DNA from: Deltaproteobacteria bacterium RBG_13_61_14
GTDB lineage: Bacteria; RBG-13-61-14
Length of the DNA stretch: 9,572 nt
NCBI GenBank assembly: GCA_001797815.1
Contig: MGQK01000061.1
Span: 1,307 to 10,878, forward strand
Reading direction: 5' to 3'
Both the position numbers and the translations under genes were made by a program. Shown in pieces: positions 5,403-9,572 of the stretch. Each line of letters opens with the position of its first letter. The first letter of the stretch is position 1. Under the pieces are notes generated by a model, which was not told where the DNA came from, searched no databases, and saw only the letters and a list, made by a program, of their open reading frames with translations.

Positions 5403-5431
5403 TTGACAGGCGTATTGGCTTTCTTTAGGAT
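5403..5431 (+). promoter_or_regulatory. Own promoter of the lipoprotein cargo gene
   Basis: TTGACA (5403-5408) and TAGGAT (5426-5431) are separated by exactly 17 bases, placing the start near 5438, about 36 bases before the ATG at 5474. The promoter is bracketed by a 7-bp inverted repeat, GGCAGGG (5384-5390) and CCCTGCC (5452-5458). An independent promoter in front of an A+T-richer gene inside a phage operon is the hallmark of a moron, a cargo gene expressed outside the phage cycle. Confidence 0.6.
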
Positions 5432-5473
5432 TTGGTCAAGGGGCCAGCAGACCCTGCCTTTTGGAGCGGAATA

Positions 5474-5923
5474 ATGAGAACATCGTGGACCGATTCCAGT
5501 CCTGCTTTTCATTATGGGAAGCGAGTTCACATCCTTGTGGCGGCGCTCTGCGCCGTTGGGATTGTGCTGGCCTTATCATGTGGCTCTGAGGGTCCAACTT
5601 CTCCAAAATATGTCCCATTGAAAATAGCAATCACGGGTACAGTCACAGACTCAGAAACGCATGCAGGAATTGATGATGTGCTTATACAGGCAAATGAGTT
5701 CAGTAGTCCCATTTCTAATGAACCAATTTTGATAGCAGAAACAAGAACTGATAGTGACGGTCGATATGAACTCAAGTTCGAGGTCAACAAGTCAACCTGC
5801 AGGGAAGGGAAATATCGCCTTTGGTTTCTTAAGGATTCTTATGAAACAGGTCCAGGCTCCGGGGACATTAATTGTACAAGCGATGTGCAAGTAATTAATA
5901 TTCAACTTATCCCCCAGCAATGA
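5474..5923 (+). CDS. Lipoprotein with carboxypeptidase-regulatory-like domain, 149 aa
   Basis: ATG 5474 has GGAG (5463-5466) seven bases upstream; the frame is open further back but lacks such a site. Residues 17-35 form a basic-then-hydrophobic signal (KRVHILVAALCAVGIVLALS) ending at C36, an acceptable lipobox for lipid attachment and membrane anchoring. The mature part carries ITGTVTDSETHAGIDDVLIQ and TRTDSDGRYELKF, the G-x-V-x-D ... G-x2-V-x-I/V ... T-D-x-D-G-x-Y-x-L signature of the CarboxypepD_reg beta-sandwich fold, with two further cysteines (109, 134) that may form a disulfide. Such domains bind proteins or sugars at the cell surface. Codon use is more A/T-rich than the phage backbone, suggesting transfer. 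A role in superinfection exclusion or surface change is possible but unproven. Confidence 0.8.
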   Translation: MRTSWTDSSPAFHYGKRVHILVAALCAVGIVLALSCGSEGPTSPKYVPLKIAITGTVTDSETHAGIDDVLIQANEFSSPISNEPILIAETRTDSDGRYELKFEVNKSTCREGKYRLWFLKDSYETGPGSGDINCTSDVQVINIQLIPQQ

Positions 5924-5980
5924 GGCGGGAGGGGCCGGGCACAATGCGCCGAGCGTTTTTAAAGTCACAGGGGGATTCAT

Positions 5981-6811
5981 ATGTGGCCCTTCACAAAGAA
6001 ACCAAAGCAACCTGAACCGAAAATCGAAGAAGAAAAACCCCTACTGGAGTTTGAAGTCAAGGTGACAGTTGACCCAGAGACAGTGGCGCCCCCTATGGAG
6101 CCCAAAGAACCGGACCAGCCAGAGATGAAACCCGAACCACTGAAAAAAACGCAGTGGAAGTGCCCGACCTGCAAGCAAGCATTCCCTGGGAGAGCGACAA
6201 GGAGCAGGTTCAAGTGTCCTCATTGCCGAAACTGGGTTTACTTCTTAGGTGACAACCTGGTGACGATGGAAGACCACGGACGATTAGCCGAAAAGTATTA
6301 CCAGGACCGATACCGAGGAAGATTGCGGGAGACAATGAAGGAAGAACTTGCGAAGATGGGCTTGACCGAAGAAAAGCTCAAGCGAAGAGAAAATGAGCTG
6401 TTGGCTAAGATGGGTGTTCAGCCGCAGAAGATTTTCGTCATCCTGAGCGTATTCAACGAAACCATTTTGAAAGTTAAAAACCTGAACGAGAAGTGCGAGC
6501 GATACTTAAGCCTTGCCGACATCCTCCGCAAAGGTGGAGAAGACACTTTCCACATTCTTCAAATCGCCGTAAAAGCGAAGCTCGCTGCTCTGAGAAAAGA
6601 CGGGTTCATCAACGTATCCATCATTGCGAGCGGGATGTGTGAGCGGTGCAAAAAAGTGGACGGTAAAGTATTGTCAATTGAGCAAGCGCTGAAAACCATG
6701 CCGATTCCGATAAGGGAGTGCCAAAACCGGGGGGAGGACGAGAATTACGGCTACTGCATCTGCGAGTATTACCCCGAACATGACGACGAGTACTGGAAGA
6801 ACCAGCCTTAA
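5981..6811 (+). CDS. Protein with N-terminal zinc ribbon and C-terminal Cys cluster, 276 aa
   Basis: ATG 5981 follows AGGGGG at six bases. Residues 1-55 are a Lys/Glu/Pro-rich linker (MWPFTKKPKQPEPKIEEEKP). Residues 61-82 form a zinc ribbon, CPTC (61, 64) and CPHC (79, 82), followed by the aromatic NWVYFLG. Residues about 100-145 are a charged helix, 150-205 a helical core, and 210-262 a second Cys cluster: SGMCERCKKVDGKVLSIEQA, then REC (247) and YGYCICEYYP (259, 261). The motif C-x2-C-x3-D/N-G-K-x-(12-20)-C-x(10-12)-C-x-C recalls the zinc-binding end of phage Mu gpF-like minor head proteins and related unnamed bacterial proteins. It is not close enough to assign. It lacks a clear own promoter and may share transcription with the lipoprotein gene. 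Confidence 0.7.
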   Translation: MWPFTKKPKQPEPKIEEEKPLLEFEVKVTVDPETVAPPMEPKEPDQPEMKPEPLKKTQWKCPTCKQAFPGRATRSRFKCPHCRNWVYFLGDNLVTMEDHGRLAEKYYQDRYRGRLRETMKEELAKMGLTEEKLKRRENELLAKMGVQPQKIFVILSVFNETILKVKNLNEKCERYLSLADILRKGGEDTFHILQIAVKAKLAALRKDGFINVSIIASGMCERCKKVDGKVLSIEQALKTMPIPIRECQNRGEDENYGYCICEYYPEHDDEYWKNQP

Positions 6812-6818
6812 CAGAGGT

Positions 6819-6834
6819 ACCGCCATGAGGCGGT
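6819..6834. terminator. Short hairpin between convergent genes
   Basis: ACCGCC (6819-6824) and GGCGGT (6829-6834) form a 6-bp GC-rich stem with an ATGA loop in the 69-base space between two convergent genes. No T run follows on either strand, so any termination would be weak or Rho-assisted. Confidence 0.3.
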
Positions 6835-6880
6835 TGGAGGCCAGTGGTGTGTAGGAGTCAGAGGTTTGAGCTAACGCACG

Positions 6881-7654
6881 CTAGAGTGGATTCCCTTGCC
6901 TCCATTTTTCATTAAAAGCGGAAATGAGCTTTTTGAGTAAATCTGGAACCAAATTCTTATCCAGACTGATTATGAATGATTCCTTGCCTCCAATATCCTT
7001 TAATCCATGACCAAGTATCAATAGTAATTGGTTGGTCAAAATATATCGGTCATGCAATTCATTTGGGCGTGCAACTTGGCGAAACGAAACTTGAGGTCGT
7101 TCCCTTTTAAAATCATTGATTGCCCCTTGAAGTCGTCTGCCCGTTTCATTTGTTTTGCAGGTAATAAACCTTATTTCACAAGCCCTGGGGACCAGGTCTA
7201 GTGAATCCAAAGTCCTGATACCATAATAAGGATCACATATCCTTACTTCGCCTCTAAGGCTAGAGAGAATGTCACTCAATTTCATTCTGGCCGTCCTTGG
7301 CTCATTGCTTTTTATGTAAACGACGGACATCAGTTTTTTGCCAAGCAGAGCATCAATTTCCCTTTGGCCCTTTATCATAAGCTTAAATGATGTTTCGCCA
7401 TCAGCATTTAGTTTTCTTGATACTCTATTATAAGCCCTGGCAAGTGCGTTCTTAATAGATCGTTTTGATACCGCAACTCCCGCACACTCTAAACACGCCG
7501 CAATATGTTCCGAAGTCAACTCTTCTATTCCGCAAGCTTCTTTTGCGAGCTTTAAAGCAGCGAAGGATAAAAGGAGCGGGGATTCGATATCAGCTAACTG
7601 CTCTTTTTGGTGTTGTTCCAGAGAGCTGAACGTGTTCAACAGACTCTTTTTCAT
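6881..7654 (-). CDS. Winged-helix plus phospholipase-D-like protein, 257 aa
   Basis: Second gene of a two-gene minus-strand unit, starting 15 bases after its partner's stop with only a weak ribosome binding site, so coupling is likely. Residues 26-105 are helical with a winged-helix-like order (LLLSFAALKLAKEACGIEEL, ECAGVAVSKRSIKNALARAY). Residues 125-257 resemble a phospholipase-D-like fold of the MIT_C type: GEVRICDPYYGIRTLDSLDL, EIRFITCKTNE, then NELHDRYILTNQ (H201, R203) and ILGHGLKDIGGKESFI (213-228). The classical H-x-K is replaced by H-D-R and only one copy is present, so nuclease activity would need dimerisation or may be lost. Function is unknown. The place between cargo and integrase suggests a defence or toxin-like role, by inference. 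Codons are much more A/T-rich than in the backbone. Confidence 0.75.
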   Translation of the reverse strand: MKKSLLNTFSSLEQHQKEQLADIESPLLLSFAALKLAKEACGIEELTSEHIAACLECAGVAVSKRSIKNALARAYNRVSRKLNADGETSFKLMIKGQREIDALLGKKLMSVVYIKSNEPRTARMKLSDILSSLRGEVRICDPYYGIRTLDSLDLVPRACEIRFITCKTNETGRRLQGAINDFKRERPQVSFRQVARPNELHDRYILTNQLLLILGHGLKDIGGKESFIISLDKNLVPDLLKKLISAFNEKWRQGNPL

Positions 7655-7669
7655 ACTGATATCATCCGG

Positions 7670-8041
7670 TCAATAATTTATATAAACCCAACCTTTTTTC
7701 TCTTTTATTCTGCGCAAGGTCTTTTTCCTGGTCAAACGAAGTAATGCTGGAGAAAGACTCTCTTGGGCATAAATATGGCCTTTTTCCTCTAATTTTTTTT
7801 GTATATCGCCCATGACTCTTTTGCCCTTGAAGTACCCTTCTTTTGCCAGTTCTAAAATTAATTGTTGAGGACCTCCACGTCCAGGAGTAGCTTTTTGGGT
7901 TGTTACCCTCGTAAGCCCTTTCTTTTTTTCAGATTCACCAGTTGGCTGCGAAAACATTTTGAGGATTTTTGTCACTTCCTGGGGACCGCCTTCGATAAGC
8001 ACAGTTGTCCCATTGGGTAGTTTAAAGCTTGCTTTGGCCAT
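7670..8041 (-). CDS. Small winged-helix partner protein, 123 aa
   Basis: The start is the ATG at 8041 reading leftward, with AAGGAGG (8053-8047) five bases before it; the GTG two codons upstream overlaps that site. Residues 1-30 (ASFKLPNGTTVLIEGGPQEV and TKILKMF) look like a small beta-strand pair and helix. Residues 31-55 are a flexible Lys/Thr-rich linker. Residues 57-123 (GGPQQLILELAKEGYFKGKR, VMGDIQKKLEEKGHIYAQES, LSPALLRLTRKKTLRRIKEK, GWVYINY) form a winged-helix domain with a recognition-like LSPALLRLTRKKTLRRI and a final wing WVYI. It probably binds DNA or the partner protein encoded next to it, and could repress the unit through the palindrome in its own promoter. I know no name for the family. 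Base use is A/T-rich like its partner. Confidence 0.75.
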   Translation of the reverse strand: MAKASFKLPNGTTVLIEGGPQEVTKILKMFSQPTGESEKKKGLTRVTTQKATPGRGGPQQLILELAKEGYFKGKRVMGDIQKKLEEKGHIYAQESLSPALLRLTRKKTLRRIKEKKGWVYINY

Positions 8042-8061
8042 CGGCACCTCCTTTTGTCCTT

Positions 8062-8091
8062 AGAATATTACCGAAGGACTTATTAAGTCAA
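8062..8091 (-). promoter_or_regulatory. Promoter of the minus-strand pair with embedded palindrome
   Basis: Reading leftward, TTGACT (8091-8086) and TATTCT (8067-8062) are 18 bases apart; TAATAT (8070-8065) with 15-base spacing is an alternative. The 13-base near-palindrome GACTTA-T-TAAGTC (8077-8089) overlaps the -35 box and spacer, where a bound repressor would block the promoter. The start would lie near 8055, just before the ribosome binding site. Confidence 0.5.
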
Positions 8092-8143
8092 GCCAGTTTG
8101 AGGCGCTCAGTATCCTATCAATTTCGTTTGAAAGTTACTGCAA

Positions 8144-8185
8144 CAAGTACTTGACAAACAATATCGCATGATATAATGTTATATC
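8144..8185. repeat. Overlapping palindromes at the HTH-integrase promoter, candidate operators
   Basis: The palindrome GATATAA-TG-TTATATC (8170-8185) covers the -10 box and the start site. ATATC-GCAT-GATAT (8161-8174) overlaps it, and ATATCGC occurs twice (8161-8167, 8181-8187). The 10-bp palindrome CAAGTACTTG (8144-8153) overlaps the -35 box. The small HTH protein encoded immediately downstream is the natural candidate binder, implying autoregulation. Confidence 0.5.
8151..8177 (+). promoter_or_regulatory. Promoter of the HTH-integrase unit
   Basis: A perfect TTGACA (8151-8156) and a perfect TATAAT (8172-8177) are present, but only 15 bases apart, two fewer than the best spacing. Such a promoter is often weak or activator-dependent. 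The start would lie near 8184, leaving about five bases before the ATG at 8189, so the transcript may be almost leaderless. Confidence 0.6.
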
Positions 8186-8188
8186 GCC

Positions 8189-8377
8189 ATGACAAAGCAG
8201 GGAACGGTCAAACAGCTGAAGGCTTACAAGGAAAAAACGGGCTTCTCCAACGCCCGGCTGGCCGCTGAAATCGGCGTGCACAAGCTCACGCTGACGCTGT
8301 GGCTGGAGGGAAAATTCAAGCCTTCCAATATGGCCGAGCGGCTGGTGGAAAATTATCTGGCAGGGAGGACAAAATGA
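8189..8377 (+). CDS. Small HTH (Xre/Cro-like) DNA-binding protein, 62 aa
   Basis: The protein is little more than a helix-turn-helix: residues 9-45 read LKAYKEKTGFSNARLAAEIG and VHKLTLTLWLEGKFKPS, with the A-R-L-A-A-E-I-G-V turn and a following recognition helix typical of the Xre/Cro class. It probably binds as a dimer to the palindromes in its own promoter and acts as the element's repressor or an integrase regulator. The ATG at 8189 has no Shine-Dalgarno site and lies a few bases after the predicted transcript start, so leaderless initiation is likely. Its end overlaps the integrase start as ATGA (8374-8377), so the two are co-expressed. Base use fits the GC-rich backbone, not the cargo. 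Confidence 0.75.
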   Translation: MTKQGTVKQLKAYKEKTGFSNARLAAEIGVHKLTLTLWLEGKFKPSNMAERLVENYLAGRTK

Positions 8378-8808
8378 CAGGACGGGTTTATTCTCGGAAG
8401 ATCAAGGGCGGCACCACGTGGGCAATTGACTACACGGAGCCGGGGGGCCGGAGGGTGCGGCAAATAATCGGCCCGAGCAAAACGCTGGCCAACGAGGTGC
8501 TGACGGCCCGGCTGGGCGACGTGGTGCGGGGCACCAACAAGCTGGCCCCGAAAAAGGCGCCGAGGGTGCGGGAGTTTCGGGAGGAGTATCTTGCCACGAT
8601 CAAGGCGAGTGGCCGCTTTTGGCGCCGCCACGCCGTGTCGCTCAAGCGGCTGGCGGTGTTTTTCGGTGACATAGCGCTTGATAAAATCCGGCTCTCCGAC
8701 TTGGTGCGGTACAGAAACGAGCGCCAGCGCAAGGTTGGCCCGGCCACGGTCAACCGGGAGTTGGCGTGTCTCCGGCACATGTTCAACACGGCCAAGCGCA
8801 TGGGCTAG
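8374..8808 (+). CDS. int: Tyrosine recombinase, N-terminal part ending at an in-frame amber
   Basis: ATG 8374 follows GGGAGGAC closely and overlaps the HTH gene's stop as ATGA. The 144 residues hold the arm-type DNA-binding region (about 1-60: MTGRVYSRKIKGGTTWAIDY and on) and most of the core-binding SAM-like helical domain (about 65-144: FREEYLATIKASGRFWRRHA to RELACLRHMFNTAKRMG). Translation stops at TAG 8806-8808, exactly in frame with the catalytic part that begins at 8812. In related integrases this point is read straight through (an A-x-R-x-G, then a residue or two, then ENP pattern), so the stop interrupts one gene. TGG to TAG by one base is the simplest origin. Confidence 0.85.
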   Translation: MTGRVYSRKIKGGTTWAIDYTEPGGRRVRQIIGPSKTLANEVLTARLGDVVRGTNKLAPKKAPRVREFREEYLATIKASGRFWRRHAVSLKRLAVFFGDIALDKIRLSDLVRYRNERQRKVGPATVNRELACLRHMFNTAKRMG

Positions 8809-8811
8809 GTT

Positions 8812-9498
8812 ATGGGCGAAAACCCGGTGACAAAGGACGCCTTTGTGAAAGAGTCACCCAAGATCAAGCGGGACATGACGGCGGAGGAGATCGCCCACTT
8901 GCTCCGCTCGTTTGACGAGAAAGCCAAGCACGCCCGGCTCGTGGCCGTGGTGGTGCTCAACACGGGATTGCGGCAAACCGAGGCCACGGGCCTCCGCTGG
9001 GACAACGTGGACTTTGAGCACGGGCGCATAATCATTGACAAGACCAAGGACGGCACGGCGCATTGTGTCGCCATGACGCCAACGCTGGCCGCCGAGCTTC
9101 GGGCGTGGCCCAAGGTGAGCAAGTACGTTTTCCCGACGCTCACCCGCAAGGACAAGGGACCGCAAAGGGAGCGGCCCATGGGTTCGATCAAGCGGGCGTT
9201 TGCAACCGCCGTTGACAAGGCCGCCAAGGAATATCCGGCGCTCGCTGGCATGACGCTCCATCACTTGCGGCACCACGCCGGACGTGTTCTAATACGGCAC
9301 GGGGCGAGCGTCGTTGTGGCCCAGGCGCTTCTCGGGCACAAGGACGTGCGCACTACGATGAGGTACTTGCATGTGGCCAGCGAAGGCTATTTGAAACAAG
9401 CCGCCGAGGCCCTGGAGGACGAGAACGCCCGGCAAAATGGCACACCTACGGCACACGAGCCTTTCCGTGGCACCAAGGAAAGCAAGGCAACGAATTGA
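8812..9498 (+). CDS. int: Tyrosine recombinase, C-terminal catalytic part, 228 aa
   Basis: This frame continues the integrase after the amber codon and begins with ATG only three bases beyond it, so re-initiation could yield a separate catalytic polypeptide. It starts with the ENPV linker and carries the complete tyrosine-recombinase catalytic set: R54 (NTGLRQTEATGL), a lysine in the beta-turn (IIIDKTKDG, K77 or K79), H150-x2-R153 (LHHLRHH), H176 (LLGHKDV) and the nucleophile Y185 (RYLHVA). The enzyme cuts and rejoins DNA at attachment sites; alone, this part lacks most of the core-binding domain. The tail after about residue 200 is hydrophilic. No catalytic residue is lost, so inactivation, if any, is recent. 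The tRNA gene follows after 13 bases. Confidence 0.88.
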   Translation: MGENPVTKDAFVKESPKIKRDMTAEEIAHLLRSFDEKAKHARLVAVVVLNTGLRQTEATGLRWDNVDFEHGRIIIDKTKDGTAHCVAMTPTLAAELRAWPKVSKYVFPTLTRKDKGPQRERPMGSIKRAFATAVDKAAKEYPALAGMTLHHLRHHAGRVLIRHGASVVVAQALLGHKDVRTTMRYLHVASEGYLKQAAEALEDENARQNGTPTAHEPFRGTKESKATN

Positions 9499-9511
9499 AT
9501 ATAAATGAGTT

Positions 9512-9572
9512 GCGCCCGTAGCTCAGTGGATAGAGCGGTGGACTTCGAATCCAAAGGTCGGGGGTTCAAATC
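9512..9572 (+). tRNA. tRNA-Arg(TCG), 5' part, truncated by window end
   Basis: The acceptor arm GCGCCCG (9512-9518) is followed by TA, the D stem GCTC/GAGC (9521-9524/9533-9536) with loop AGTGGATA, and the anticodon loop CTTCGAA with anticodon TCG (9545-9547), reading arginine CGA and related CGN codons. The variable region and the start of the T arm (GGGGGTTCAAATC) follow. The anticodon stem has four good pairs and a G-A mismatch at the base. About 15 bases of the 3' end lie outside the window. tRNA genes are common integration targets for tyrosine recombinases. Confidence 0.9.

Larger units (their letters stand above)
5375..5946. repeat. 10-bp direct repeat bracketing the lipoprotein cargo
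   Basis: GGGCACAATG occurs at 5375-5384 and again at 5937-5946, one copy on each side of the lipoprotein gene and its promoter. Both lie shortly after a stop codon in the form TGAGGC. A short flanking repeat could mark where a cargo cassette was inserted, but a 10-base match may be chance. Confidence 0.3.

Noticed and set aside
8806-8808. Amber codon reassigned throughout the element
   Set aside because: At least two other genes (ending at 1102 and 2603) use TAG as their natural stop, so a general change of meaning is unlikely.

Overview
This window looks like most of a small, integrated, phage-derived element from a GC-rich bacterium. It has a packaging and regulation backbone with densely packed, often 4-bp-overlapping genes, plus visibly more A+T-rich cargo. 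The host cannot be named from sequence alone. Bacterial sigma70-type promoters, Shine-Dalgarno sites and a bacterial-type lipoprotein signal rule out a eukaryotic source.

Layout, left to right. (1) Positions 1-256: a strong promoter and a long structured leader ending in a 16-bp perfect palindrome. (2) 257-1599: early genes on the plus strand, namely an HTH-like regulator, an excisionase-type HTH, a small HNH nuclease and a replication-type winged-helix protein. (3) 1600-1987: a poorly coding stretch with an AT run and three copies of an 18-bp interrupted palindrome, a candidate origin or operator array. (4) 1988-4141: a packaging module with a terminase small-subunit-like protein, a small Cys-rich phage protein, a possible 26-aa peptide and an apparently intact terminase large subunit. 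(5) 4131-5347: four small overlapping or abutting genes of unknown function, one with a zinc ribbon; no portal, protease, capsid or tail gene follows the terminase. (6) 5403-6811: cargo, a lipoprotein with its own promoter and a two-zinc-module protein. (7) 8041-6881 on the minus strand: a two-gene module of a small winged-helix protein and a winged-helix/phospholipase-D-like protein, defence-like in appearance. (8) 8151-9498: a promoter with overlapping palindromes, a small HTH gene and a tyrosine recombinase split by one in-frame amber codon. (9) 9512-9572: the 5' part of tRNA-Arg(TCG), cut off by the window edge.

Working model (inference): the left promoter drives excision, replication and packaging genes, while the right promoter drives a repressor-like HTH protein and integrase. 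Packaging functions without visible structural genes suggest a phage satellite or a remnant prophage. The minus-strand pair and the lipoprotein would be carried for the host's benefit. Part of the element may lie left of position 1, which limits the satellite argument.
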